Of a stretch of DNA of 64,000 bases, positions 23,501 to 35,580 are shown one piece after another. Origin of the DNA: Leptoclinus maculatus (Eukaryota; Chordata; Actinopteri; Perciformes; Stichaeidae). Made by a program: the position numbers and the translations under genes. The DNA lies in NCBI GenBank assembly GCA_032191485.1, contig JAVDOI010000016.1, forward strand, positions 9,279,759 through 9,343,758, given 5' to 3'. Numbering within the stretch: position 1 is the first letter of the stretch; each line of letters opens with the position of its first letter. The notes beneath the pieces are model-generated. The model was given only the letters and a program-made list of their open reading frames with translations. It did no database searches and was not told the origin of the DNA.

Positions 23501-26500
23501 CTAGAATGGATGACATCCAACCGCATCCAACACAAACAACAACGTTACGTCAATGTATGTTTTGTGTGTGCGAGTCCCAGTCTGCGCTGACCTTGTTTGA
23601 TCTCCTCCGCTGTTCTGTCGATGAGGACGTACAGCGACCACACCACGCAGGTGATGGCGATGACATGGAAGGTGACCGAACAAATGATCTTCCTTCTCTC
23701 GCTCGCCGTCATCTGTAGCTTCTCCCACTGCGGCAGAGAGCAGGAGAGAGAACAAAGAAAGAACATTTGAGGAGGTCAACTATACATTCACACGCAGAGA
23801 CCGGAGCTTTCAAACACACACACTCGACACTTAAAGCGATAAAACGGTTGGCTCTCAGCAGCTCAGAGTGTGAGCGAAATATTTGATGGAGAGCGTTCGG
23901 CTTCATATCCAAATGCTACATAACGTTTCTTGGCATGGCGAGTAAAACAGAGAAGAAACAGCCCACAGGTCATTGGCTTCACGATACATTATCAGGAACT
24001 GAGCCCAGCGTTACAAAGAAAACACAAAATTCAATGCCGGCACCCTCAGATCTGTAAATAAGCTGTGTGGCCTCTCAACATCCAAAATGCATTCCTTTGA
24101 CTGCAGGGTCATTTTGAAGAGAAGCGGGAGTCGCAGTGCGAGATGAAACCAAAGCACCCTTTGATAAACACTTTACACCGAGACCGACATCCTCATCTCA
24201 TCTTTGAACAACTTCAATGTTCACCAGTGCCATTCAGAAGCTATTAACAGCTGAGCATTTGTTTAAGGCCCTTTGTGCAGTTAATGAAGGGTGGAGGAAT
24301 TTTAATTAGTGTCCTGCTATCTCCAGGCCACAGCGATTGATAAGAGCCGTTAATGGGAGTGGGCCATCTCTGACTCCTCCTCCCCAACGAGCTCCACTTC
24401 TAAAAACCGCTTCAAAAGTCGGTGTCATGCGTGTGTTATCCGTGTGACAGATTGGAGGCAGCTTTTGGCATTTTCTGCCTCACATCGACGGAGTGACGTG
24501 AGCTAAGTTCGGACACTTGGAGCTGCAATGAGGCTGAACTAATGAACGAGTGCAGTAATTGACTTCCGACAAATATGCACACATACAAACTATGTCTCAC
24601 CTTGCGCAGTGGTTTGAGCTTGGTCTCCATGATGAACTCATATTTACAGAGCTCACAGCAGCGAGTGTCGGAGCTCTTGATCCACTGCTGTAGACAGGAC
24701 TGGTGGACGAAGCGCAGGCTTCCCGTGCAGTGGCATGGTGTGATCAGAGGACTCTCCTCATCCCCTTCACAGTGACAAATCCTACAGGAGCCAAAGAAAA
24801 CAGTCAACACTAAGCTAGGAGGCAAGGCAGCTGTAATAGGAGGAAGACAGGGGAGAGGAAAGATCAAAAAGAGGAAAGTTAGCAGGCAAAGCGGACATAT
24901 TTTCCCAAACTCCAGGAAACTTGAGTTTTGAAAGCAAACTTGGAGCATTCTCTAGTAGTAACGGGACAAAACGCTCATTAATTCCACACTTGCCACTGAT
25001 ATAGGAAAGGAAGACAGGTGGAAACATTATTTCACAAATATTGAGACGCTGAACACGGAAGACAACACATGTCCCACATGAATAAACTCAATCAAGTCTA
25101 ACTCATTTGATTCAAAGCACTTCATTTGCAAATCAAAATGACATTTTCAGAAAATAACCTCCTGTGTTCTCGCAGCGTCGCAGCACAAAATAGACCAAAG
25201 CAATTTGAATCTCAGATACTCTGCAGTTGCAGCAGCAATCTTAAGTCTCAATGTTGGAAGAATTGATACAAGTTGCCTGTAAAGATTTGTTCTTATGAAC
25301 GGATTATAAATTGGATATTCTTCACTATTAACTATATAAAAGTGAATATTGATACACTATTTTTTCACACTCAATGTTTAGGTTGCTTTGAGCCAGTTTG
25401 CAGTAACAAAAAACAATCCTATTTTATTATCAGACCAAAGCAACCCTTGCTCCTCTTAAAGTTCACATATCGGACACTGACAGGTGGGAGGGCTGGAGCT
25501 ATTAGTCACACACATTAAGGAGGTGTGCATTCGTCTGACGCAGAGATAGATGTGAGAATCCAGACTTTGTATGTACAACACACTTTCACCAGTAGGCCAG
25601 GTACAGTCTGCCAAAGCAGTAAGTTTCAGTTTGTTACGGCACAAAATGAGAGGTTGGAAAGGATCGTTAGAGCAACCTCCTACCTCGTCAAGTCAATATC
25701 ATAAGTATTACACACAACTTGCAGGAAGCACGAACTAAAGTCATTATGATCTCAGAATTTAATGTCAGGACATTGGCCTGTTCAGACCACGCCCTCCAGG
25801 GAAAATCTGCTATTGCACTTTCAAACACAATACAACTACAACAAGCTGCACAAGGGAAGGCGCAAGCAGGTATTTAAACCTCAACTTCAAGTCCACCTTT
25901 TCTACCGATTAGCAGCAGATGCATAAACGAGGAAAGGCGTCTGCTGTGTTTTCCCCCTGAGTGAGACGCAGAGAGCAGTGGCTCCTCTCTCTAGGAGAAC
26001 AAGTAAAGGAAGGCATTGAAAGAAGGTGGAGAAGAGAGCAGGTTGATCAAATGGGTTTGTCGTTATCCCAGTTAAGGGGAGGATAAGAACACATGATGAA
26101 GACATGCACCCCCACATGTTGAGAAAGTGAGCGAGCAAGATAACGTCTATTTGCGGACTACACCGATCTGGCCAAAGCGTTAGAAGATTAAAAGTGAACA
26201 AAAGAGGATAAAAATAGGTCATATCAATGGGTTTCTCAATAGACGAGGTGGAGGGAGTGGAATGAGGAGCGAAGGATTAAGGGAGAGAGGAGGCACAATT
26301 AACATCTCCGGAAGAGTGTTTTTTCTATTGGTTATGGCTGAGCTGCTTCGTTTGTGTGATTGTTGTTGTATGGATCACAAGATGATGAACTGCAGATTCT
26401 CTTCCCACACATACTGTTGTGTACTCCTCTTTACAAAAACAAAAAACAAACTCAAACCAGCCTGAGGACCTGGACTATCTTGGTGCTCATATCAAGGGTT

Positions 26501-29500
26501 GGCACTTGCTGAAATGGATTTGATAAATTATTCTAATGTTACTGTGTTGTTGTTTTTTAAAACATGGGAGGGTACAACAGAAGAATCCCACCTCCACATG
26601 GAGTCATGGTGGAAATAAAGTGATGAGTAAACAACATGAGTGGAGGAGGACTCCAGGGATCTAGAGCTGAGAAATGTAGGTTTCGTGCTAGATGTCTTGC
26701 TAGATTGTCTGTAAACGGCTGCAAAAAGACACTTTAAAGATAGAGATCTCAGAAATGGAGCAAACACAATTCAGCCATTCAAAGTGACGTGTGCTTCATC
26801 AGTACATTTAACAGAATAATCCCAAACAGCTAAATTTACTGCATCGGTGTCGGCAGCAGCACATTCCAAGCACCGTTAGGCATGGGAGGGAAGTTAAAAT
26901 TAAATTTGCATCACTTCAGCAGCCAGAACACACCCTGTTTAACAGTGATTTGAAGATGCCAGAGGCGCCATTACAGTATGTCAGCATTAAAACATGTGAA
27001 GCAAAACAGAATCGGGAAATCACAAGCACTACAAGCTGAGAGGAAACAGGCTCGGCAACATTACAGCCCTGGCGAGGCATTCACTTTCTTCCTGTTCACT
27101 CTTGTCTGTTTCCTCATACAATCATCTGACCTTTGCACTCTTCACTACCTCAACGTGTTGCTTTCAGATCCCCTCCCTCCAGCTATTCATTGCTCTGCCC
27201 TGAAACTGAAACAATTATTCATATATTTTCAAATGAATATTTCGACACCATCTGTTTTCTATTTTTGCATTTCTGCTAAACATATTTTCATGGGGGAGGT
27301 TTGGGGCAGAGTGTGACATCTGAGGCGTTGTGTTCTCTCCTGTTCTCAGCCTGTTTTCAGTCCGAACAGTTTAAAGTCTACTGTACACTCTGTCAGAGAC
27401 ACGCTGATCAGAGAAAAATACATTTCAATTAAAGGCAGCGCCACTGGAAGCCATATTCCTTTTGACTTCTTTCCCCTCTCTGCCAATGACAGAGGGTTAA
27501 ATGACACCCGGTTTATGCTTTTCTGCTGATGTGGCAGTAAAAAGGCAGGTAAAAAGACAACTACAAGCCATAAATAAGTGATGCAGGACTTTAAAGTATT
27601 TACAGAAAGCAGCTTTGGAAATATTTAAGAGGAATGAAATGCATTCAATACGTTTGTCAGGATACACACAAGGTGTTTTGATGAGAAACGGTAAAGGTAA
27701 ATGTATTTGTACCTTTACGTTTATCTACAAAGTGACATTTCTGATAAGGAGTAAGACTCCTGCTCATTCATTTCGGAAATGTCATCAATAAAAAAAAGCT
27801 AGCTAATAATTAACATGCCATTCATTGGTTTAAAACTACCTCCCACACACACACATTCATACAGGTGAGATCCGGCTCGGCGCTCTGAGCTCACACTTCA
27901 AGCCACCTGACAGAAAGCTTCCACGATGCGTTTGTTTGTGTGCGCTGAGACTGCGAAGGGTATTTGAAGCCAATAAGCTGTCTCCTGATCTCTGAACTGG
28001 TCACCTTGCCAATTCTAAGCTCATGTTTCTCTCTCAGCCCACAGCTGACGTACTGTATAAGACGTATAAGCGACTTAGAAACTTCTACCGCTACCCAGCC
28101 TGATCTGTAGGAGCCACGCAGTCGTGACCTGGTCTGTAATTAAATATTTCTTACAATCTGTCCTTCCTAACATAGACAGGCTGAGCCTATCAGATTGCAC
28201 ACAGGCTGCTATGTGAAAAAGATGACGGCCCTGTTGACCCAATAAGACAGACGCTGGTTCAAAGTCTATTATTCTGCTTCTGTTACACAATTTCTGAGAC
28301 GAACGCACACTTCGTTCCCAAATACTATTACATGTTCTACCCTGACCTCTGCCCTTCTATCTTTTCCTTAACGTTGCCATTGCCCCCGAGTCCTGCCTCT
28401 ACTGCAAAGATTAAAGTTTACAGACGAAATCAATCACCAATTTTCGCAGCCTAAGACACGTTATTGCCTCATCGATCTAGAAACACTGAAAATGTATTCT
28501 AAAAAAACCCCAGTTTGACAGCACTTTGAAAAACATGGCACACCCTTGAGATAACTTTGAAGTGAAATGAAATGGCATGAAATTAAATGAAGTTAGATTT
28601 CTGTTCTAGACACACGAGGGGTTGAATCAGTACAGCTTATGGTGTTGCAGTGTGTGTAGACCAAAGCGTCTATGTGTAAACTTCTCCTAAATAACAGCTC
28701 TACTCTGAGCAGGGGTTTTCAAGACAAATGTTTCTGAGGTGTACGATATTTGCTAGGTAGTTACACTACAGGATGAGAAGCTCCCACTACTCCACAGGGC
28801 TCTGGGGTTTACTGCCACTAACGGCACAGGGATGGTCTACCAAGTCACAGGGTGGCGACTTGGTAAACCACCCAAGTCATACCATCCAGACAGTCACCCA
28901 CCTGCACCAGTCTCCAGATAGTGAATAGGGTGACAGTGGCTCTGTTTTCTCTGACAAAGGGGAGGGGCAGCAGTCCAGGTCGACATCCTCATCCATAAAG
29001 CACAGGGGGGCTAAAAGAGCTCCGGTCCCAGCCACGGTGACTGTTTTTGGGGTGGCCAGCTGGCCCGTTCTCCTTGGAGCTGTACTGAGTCGGTCCTCCT
29101 CGAACACGTCGTCATCTCCCAGTAGATCCTCGACGGGGAACCCTGACTCACTGCCCTCCAGCAGGACGCTAGAGGACTTGGGGATCTGGAGGTTGGAGGC
29201 GTAGCTGCCCAGCTCAGAGCACTGCAGGCTGGCCGAGGTAGAGGATCGAGAGAAGGGGAGGAGGAGACGGAGGAAGTTGGCGCTCGGAGAGTGATGAGGG
29301 TGGAGGAGAGTGTTGGAAAGAGGAGGAGGAGGAGGGGCAATGATAGCAGGGGCAGATGGGAGATCATTTGCGGGAGGGATGGCAAACATGCATTTGTAGT
29401 TGTTGGTGAAGGCAGGGACGAGGTGGGGGTGGGTGCATGTTGAGAAGGTCGGATCTGGGATCTGGTGTGTGGGTGCTGCAGCCAGCTTGCCGTTGAGTGT

Positions 29501-30297
29501 GCGCGCCCTTCGATCCGAGCCGGTTGGCTGAGCGGGCCCGGGCTTCAGCTCCAGCTCTCCCTCAGAGCACGTGCGGTCTATAAAGTGCAGACCGCGACAA
29601 AGACTGTCCACGCGTTGGCCCACGTCATTTAGAGACACAGAAAACCTGAGCGCCCCGCTGGGGTGGCTGTTGACAGGGGAGGGGCGCAGCAGGGAGAGCC
29701 AGTCTCGTTGTTTGGCATGTTTAGAGGCTGGTAGGGCGTCCGTGCAGAGGGTGGTGACTGAAATACCTCCTGAACCTTGACAGGTTTTACCGTTTGAATT
29801 CAACAGAACCACTGCAGTCTGCTTCTGATAGTCCTGAACCTGACTGCTGGTGTGTAAGTGTTTGTGCATGTGTGTATATGAAAGAGGAATGTGATTGAAG
29901 ACAGTGGTACGGGACAGCAGGAGAAGGAATGAGAAAAGACAAAAAAGAAAGAGAAATGGAAAACATCATGCATTTGAAAAAAGGAGCTAATTTCCATGCC
30001 TTTGCATGGAAATAGCAAACAATGGTTGACCCATGTTACTATAAAATCACATTTTACAGCAGGTAACAGGAAACCAAGGCTACTTTACACAGTGACAGTG
30101 TATTGCTCAATGGTAAACTTCACCCACAGATTAGGTTCTTCACCAGTAAAGGACAATAAAACAGATTAAATGTATTGTCCTCGGGTGTTCATATCAGTGA
30201 AATGAGGTGGTTTGTACCTGCAGATGTCCTGGCTGGAGGGGGAGACTGACGTCCTGGAGAAACTGCATGGAGCGTTGACTGAAGTCGGGCTCCCCGC
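20539..30297 (-). CDS. marchf8: E3 ubiquitin ligase MARCHF8, 3' part (core exons)
   Basis: Minus-strand exons in transcript order: 30218-30297, optional 28902-29846, 24601-24781, 23592-23727 and 20539-20843 (stop TGA at 20539-20541). Without the optional exon they give 233 residues in frame, beginning AGSPTSVNAPCSFSRTSVSP. The RING-CH domain (C4HC3) starts at CRICHCEGDEE and runs through CHCTGSLRFVHQSCLQQWI to CCELCKYEF, with all zinc ligands present. Two membrane segments follow ([40 protein letters not shown]), then a cytosolic tail with the sorting-type motif YNRVIYVQN and the end EVLHV. The family ubiquitinates membrane proteins such as MHC class II, CD86 and transferrin receptor in endosomes. 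The loop after EEIKQG reads straight into LLEWPFW, about four residues shorter than the human loop as I remember it. The 5' coding exon (MxMPLHQIS...) was not found in this window, so the entry is 5'-incomplete. Confidence 0.95.
20844..23591 (-). other. marchf8: marchf8 last intron
   Basis: Donor GTCAGC at 23591 reading leftward and acceptor CTGTTCCTCAG ending at 20844. It contains a purine-rich AAGGGAAGGAA tract at about 22007-22040 and a possible SINE tail at 21240-21320. No exon was seen; the stretch around 22385-22700 has a few CpGs but no frame. Confidence 0.75.
21240..21320 (+). repeat. possible SINE 3' tail
   Basis: TGGCCCCTCATTTCCTGCC ... TTTTAGGCATCAAATGCCCCCC resembles the 3' end of common fish tRNA-derived SINEs (CATTTCCTGTC ... 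AAAGGCAAAAATGCCC). The tRNA-like head is not present. Confidence 0.35.
24782..28901 (-). other. marchf8: marchf8 intron upstream of the RING-CH exon
   Basis: Runs from the cassette-exon donor (GTGCAG|GTGGGT, intron base 28901) to the acceptor GGCTCCTGTAG ending at 24782. I see no exon and no named repeat in these 4.1 kb. Confidence 0.75.
28902..29846 (-). CDS. marchf8: marchf8 long-isoform cassette exon
   Basis: One 945-base exon, open throughout, adding 315 residues. Both ends fit the neighbours: the upstream core exon ends TGC AG and this exon begins with the single base needed, while its own end is again TGC AG (SGDWC + R) before the RING exon G ATT TGT. Skipping or including it therefore keeps frame, and the first zinc-binding Cys is always supplied. 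The inserted segment is low in hydrophobic residues and Ser/Pro-rich, with WLSLLRPSPV, SLNDVGQRVDSLCRGLHFID, a Pro5 run and the acidic stretch DLLGDDDVFEEDR. It is likely disordered and cytosolic, and I recognise no domain. The acceptor is a CAGCAG tandem (exon start 29846 or 29843), giving one optional Ser. Mammalian MARCHF8 also has longer isoforms, to my memory from a comparable exon. Confidence 0.8.
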
Positions 30298-32326
30298 CTG
30301 AGGAACAAAACAAAGATATAACTGTATAAATAACTGTATTATTTAACAGACAGGATTAAATCATATTCCCCGTGTTGCCAGGAAAGGTCCCGTGTGTGGT
30401 GAGAATCATCAGTGCCTGAATCTGATCTTTATAGAAAAGAGTAAACGCATGTCACGCACCGATACACTGGATGATAAAAAGGAATAAAACACAATACTGG
30501 CAGCTAATCTGTCTGATTAAAGTAGTGCCAGGAAAAATCTGTCTCGGTGCGTCACAGAGCAGGTGAAACACCAGGCTGCCACGGAGCGAAGCGCTCAGGA
30601 GACGGCCTGGGAGAGTTATGAAGAATGAGGCGCTGAGAGAGGCACAGCTGGAGGACGTGAGGCTGTAGACTTGTTCGGCCTCCGCAGAGAATATTGAACA
30701 GATGCACCGGCAGGTACAAGGATGATGCCTTCAGCATTATCTATTGTGGCTTTCACCAATATCCATGTTACACAAATGGGATGAGGACAACTTCAAATGG
30801 TTTAAAAAGGAAACTTCTGGGTTATTTCAACATTTTCTATATTCGTTATCATTTATACTGTTCTATCTTACACATATGCTGCTGTAACTCCTTATAGACC
30901 GACACCGACCGAACCTAAATGAGTTACTTTGCGCACTGCTCCACTGTTTTGCAGTTTGAGCATGAATACAGATGTGGCCGCTCCTCAGCTAAAGAGTTTC
31001 TATATCTGGAAAAACAAAAGACTTTCAGAGCATCGATCAGCTCCTGGAAGTTGTGGAACCTCTTTCCTTTTCTCCAGCCAAGGTCACAACAGCTGACGGC
31101 CAAGCTTTTCCAGGATAGTGTGGTTTTTTTCCCCTTGGACACAGCGAGGCTAGCCGGTCCCCCCCGTCTCCCAGTCTTTATGCTCGGATGATTCTACTTC
31201 TATATTAAGCATGTCGACAGCTCGAGAGTGGCATCAATCTGCTCATTTAAGTCTCAAAGCGAACTATTCCTTAAACAATGTATCCAAAGTGTGATAGCTT
31301 ACATATTGGGTAGGTGTTAAACAACGGGATCAGTGTTTGGGTTGCTAACATAAAGATACGGGGGGCCTAGTCATTTCGATAAGAAACTAATTACCTATCG
31401 ATTTAATTTCTAACTAAGGGGGAATTTATGGCTCATGGCCCGACACCAATCAATACAAAATTCAATATCTAACTTTGCCCTTTGGTCTGTTTTTCTGAAC
31501 AGCACAGCTTCTCCTTTCACAAACATGCCGTCTCTCTCTTTCCTATTGTCGTCCTTTTATAATTCATCCAAGGTTGCTTTTAATGTCTCTTTAAAATGTG
31601 ATTTCATGTTCTTATTTTAACAGCTAATATTCAAGGCTGCTGTTTGGGGCTCCTGCAGGCGTCTAGAATTTAAGATGTAAAATGAACAGACAGCTCTGAG
31701 AAGTGCGTGGGATACAAAAAGATCAGATCAAAGCAATAACACATTATTATAGCACCCATCACTATATTTAACCACACGCTGACTCAGCTCTTCACTTCAA
31801 CAATGGCTGAAAAGAAGAAACCTGCTGAGCTAAAGCATCATGTGAAATCTGTAAACGGTGCAATCGGACAAAAAGTGATAGGTGATGTTTCCACTAATCA
31901 TTAATGACACTGGATGGTATCTTTGTTCCTCATTTTATTCTTCAACATAATGTTCCAGTGCCGTGCTGCCTCGGTTAATCATTCATGTTGTCATCTTTGG
32001 GAGTTGGCCGATAGATAACTAAACTCTGTCTCTGAGCAGACGCAAACAGCAGTGGGATGATAACAGAGTCCAGATAGTAATGATTTGATTAACTTCCTAA
32101 CGGCCTGTACGAGTCTTCAGACATCTGCTCTCTCATAACTGCCCTCTTTTATGACGAGGACCGTTGATGAGGAAATGAGTGCCAGCATTTAAATGGAGAC
32201 CCAAAACACTGCAGGTGCCGATATCTCAACCACTGCTGAAAAATTGTGCCAAGGGGCCACATTTTACTTTAGAAACTTTGAAAATACACATATATACACT
32301 TTAATTTATCCACTCAGTTCGTGTTC
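30298..32326. other. marchf8 upstream intron or flank
   Basis: Begins with the intron before exon 30218-30297. I looked on the minus strand for the expected first coding exon (a KTKEKEREEQ-type stretch ending SK just before a donor) and did not find it here or further right. No other feature is supported. Confidence 0.5.
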
Positions 32327-32799
32327 GTTTTGGTGTCTTCATTTGGAGTCTGGCTGCAGCTGATGTGGAAATGAATGAAAACAAACACGCGTCAGTCGAG
32401 ATCCATTAAACGGTCATCAGCAGTGGCACACGAGTCTTACTAGCTGTACATTTTACGGTGATCAAAAAAAGTGTCTTTATCTTTCATTTTTTTGGAGCTT
32501 TGTAACATAAATTAACTTGACCTACATCTTATATTCTTTCAGCAAAAAAAAAAAAAGAGCATTTGACTCACTGCTGGAAATATGACAATCTCCCATCTCA
32601 TCCTGCCAATACTGAAGAAAACTGCATATATGCATAAAATAATCTTCTGTCTGATCATATTCTGGTTAAAGCAGCTTCCGGGATGAGTGGTTTCAGTCAA
32701 GAGAAAATATATAACACATCTATAACAGTCAGTTTAAGTTGTGGACAATATATGTCAAGAGCTTGGAGAGGACGTCTTACATTTCCTTGCTCAGTGATC
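32327..32799. repeat. direct duplication, copy 1
   Basis: Nearly identical to 35007-35519 over its whole length, from GTTTTGGTGTCTTCATTTGG to CCTTGCTCAGTGATC. It differs by a few substitutions and small gaps (for example, copy 1 lacks about 16 bases after CACGAG), and by a shorter A-run. The left break falls in GTTTTGG; the right break is exactly where the LINE tail begins. Confidence 0.95.
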
Positions 32800-33495
32800 A
32801 TTCTGTTCTTTGGCTCCAATGTGCTAATTTCCACCGAAATTCTCATCCATGCCCTCATAACCTCCAGACTCGACTACTGCAACAGCATCCTCTGGCCCTC
32901 CCAACAAAATCCTCAATAAACTCCAATATGTTCAGAACTCTGCCGCTCGACTGCTCACCTCCACCCGCCGCTATGAACACATCACCCCGGTCCTTCGCAA
33001 CCTCCACTGGCTCCCGGTCAAATACAGAATAGACTTTAAAATATTACTCACCACCTACAAAGCCCTAAACAACCTGGTCCCTCCCTATCTTTCAGACCTC
33101 CTCTCCCTCCACGCCCCAACCCGTTGCCTCAGATTCTCCGGTGCAAACACTCTGAAGACCATCAGGACCAAGCGCCGGACCTGAGGTGACAGGGCCTTCT
33201 CAGCTGCTGCACCCCCCCCCCCCTCTGGAACGCCCTCCCCATCCACATCCGTGAGGCTCCCTCCCCATCATCATTCAAACGAACCCTCAAAACCCACCTC
33301 TTCAAACTCGCCTTCACCTGCTAACCCCTGCACCCTACCCTCCACTACATGACCCACTCCGCACAGCTTCTCCAGTTTTCTTTTTTTTATCAAAATACCA
33401 AATTGTTTGTTCCGTTTGTCTCTGCCTTATGTAAAGCGTCTTTGAGTGTTTAGAAAAGCGCTATATAAAACTAAAGTATTATTATTATTATTAAT
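32800..33495 (+). mobile_element. LINE (L2/Maui-type) 3' end, truncated
   Basis: Encodes the familiar C-terminal block of fish L2-type ORF2: LIHALITSRLDYCNSIL, then after a shift LQYVQNSAARLLTSTRRYEH, HWLPVKYRIDFKILLTTYKA and PPYLSDLL, then GDRAFSAAAP, IREAP and KTHLFKLAFTC before the stop. The 3' UTR has the usual GTAAAGCGTCTTTGAGTGT ... AAAAGCGCTATATAAA end and an ATT-repeat tail. There is a frameshift after CNSIL, a stop in front of GDRAF, and a C-run near 33212. It is 5' truncated, as most LINE copies are. Confidence 0.88.
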
Positions 33496-33861
33496 TAGAC
33501 ATAATCCAGCCTTCAAAACATACTGTAATGAATCCTCGTTTATTGTGGTTGGAAACGGTCTCTTGAGTCATTATCATAACTACTAATTTCACCTCTCTCC
33601 TTAAGCACTCCCACTATCCACACACGCATCATCCTGTTTTGCACTTGTATATTTCCATGCATCTCTTATTTCTCTAACACCTTATTATCACATCTGCTAT
33701 TACCTCAGCCTTCATTCTTCTTTTAACGTCTCCATCTGTATCTTGAGAGAACTATGGCCTCTCATTTTCTAACCACAGGGGAAAATGAACTTTAAACTTT
33801 TGTTGCGTTATGTTTCTCTGGAAACCTGAATGTTAAAGTGCTCGATAGAATTCTCTAATAG

Positions 33862-34000
33862 CTGTAGAGCTGACACGATCAGTTGATTAATTGATAATTA
33901 ATTCGACACAAAACTAAAAAGCAACCATTTAGCAAATAAGTTTGATTAATTTTTAAAGCAAAACACTTTCTTGTTGCAGATTCTCCAATGTGAGAAGATA
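33862..34000 (+). repeat. dispersed teleost repeat A (GATTAATTGATAATT family)
   Basis: GAGCTGACACGATCAGTTGATTAATTGATAATTAATTCG ... GCAGATTCTCCAATGTGAGA follows the pattern of a repeat I know from many teleosts (GCTGCAACGATTAGTCGATTAATCG ... TTCTCAAATGTGAGGATT). Other copies lie at 41040-41240 (minus) and 63745-63985 (plus). Confidence 0.6.
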
Positions 34001-35006
34001 GCCCTAAATAGCCGCCAACCAGATGTTTGGCTGACTATCAACAGCAGTCCACGGAGCAGCCGGTCGCTGCTTTGTGTCTTTATGAGGACTGTAATAGTTT
34101 AATTCCTTCCCAAACGGTGTCGGAGGCATCGCACAGCTCCCTGGCACTATGCTAAAAAGAGAAACAGCAACAGCTAAGCCTCCTGACCTCACCAAGTGGA
34201 AAATCTACTCCTGCCAAATCACCGGACAATCCTCAGGCTGCCGAGGCTTTCAGAGCAGCTTTTTTTATATTCTACACTGACCATTGCTTCATTTAACAGA
34301 AATGCTGATTATTTGCCCTCAACTACACCTTTCTTCCACAAATCTCCAGACAGGATTAGCTCGATAACAGACACCTTAAATACATGAATCAATGAACAAA
34401 CAAAAACCCAGCAGGTGAGAGATAATGAGTTTTTGGCTTCGGATACACGTATACGTTCATATCTAAGACTATACACCTTAATCCCCCCACAGTGACAAGC
34501 TCACTGATTGAGGCAATATCTTTATGAAAGAATTTACCCTCTGACTAAATGCTGCAGCTTGTTTTCCTGTTATTATCTCTCTGTCCTGGTGTGTGTGTCT
34601 CATGGCAGGTATTCCAGGAGAGTGGATGTGGATGTTTTTCTGAGTCATCCTTAAAGAGGACAACGCTGTTTGATTAAAAAAAAAACACCCACCAACAGTT
34701 CAGTGAAAAAATGGACCACAAGTATCCTGCCAGGTTATCAGTATAAAACTAGAGCAGGTGCTTTGACAGAATGAACAACTTCTTGGGTTGTTTGAGCTCT
34801 CATACAAATCATCCAGACTGTATTGTTGTGCCAAGCTGGAGATGTTCTGAAATATTCCTCTCAGGCTGATGCTGTGGTTATTTATGTAGAGATATATCTT
34901 TTTAAGTAGGTCAACGATTGGATACAAGCACATTCATTTTTGATTTGATCTGACATGAGCTAGTGATTCAGCTTGAATCTGTGCCATGTGAAGCAATGCA
35001 GGGTTT

Positions 35007-35519
35007 GTTTTGGTGTCTTCATTTGGAGTCTGGCTGCAGCTGATGTGGAAATGAATGAAAACAAACACGCGTCAGTCGAGATCCATTAAACGGTCATCAG
35101 CAGTGGCACGCGAGTAAAGTAACTCATGATCTTACTAGCTGTGCATTTTACGGTGATCAAAAAAAAGTGTCTTTATCTTTCATTTTTTTGGAGCTTTGTA
35201 ACATAAATTAACTTGACCTACATCTTATATTCTTTCAGCAAAAAAAAAAAAAAAAAAAAAAACAACGTTTGAGTCACTGCCGGAAACATGAAAATCTCCC
35301 ATCTCATCCTGCCAATACTGAAGATGGTGCGAAAACTGTATATATGCATAAAATAATCTTCTGTCTGATCATATTCTGGTGAAAGCAGCTTCCGGGATGA
35401 GTGGTTTTAGTCAAGAGAAAATATACTTCTATAACACTTCTATAACAGTCAGTTTAAGTTGTGGACAATATATGTCAAGAGCTTGGAGAGGACTTCTTAC
35501 ATTTCCTTGCTCAGTGATC
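35007..35519. repeat. direct duplication, copy 2
   Basis: The second copy of the 32327-32799 unit, in the same orientation, about 2.2 kb after it. It has a longer A-run at about 35240-35263 (about 23 A against 13). Next to it at 35520-35580 is a sequence whose reverse complement carries GGTTGCTGGTTTGAATTGC, like the B box of a tRNA-derived SINE. Confidence 0.95.
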
Positions 35520-35580
35520 TAAACTGGTCTAGCAATTCAAACCAGCAACCTTTCCAGTCACAAGCTGACTCAGCATCTTT
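35520..35580 (-). repeat. possible tRNA-SINE remnant
   Basis: On the minus strand, GACTGGAAAGGTTGCTGGTTTGAATTGC resembles the part of fish SINEs that carries a pol III B box (GGTTCGAATCC). No A box can be paired with confidence. Confidence 0.3.

Noticed and set aside
28877..28901. Cassette frame extending past the donor to WVTVWMV
   Set aside because: The donor GTGCAG|GTGGGT gives the exact CRICHC junction, so these codons are intronic in the spliced message. A retained-intron form cannot be excluded.
32683..33032. Two 78-97 codon plus-strand ORFs
   Set aside because: They are pieces of the duplication and the L2-type LINE tail, not host genes.
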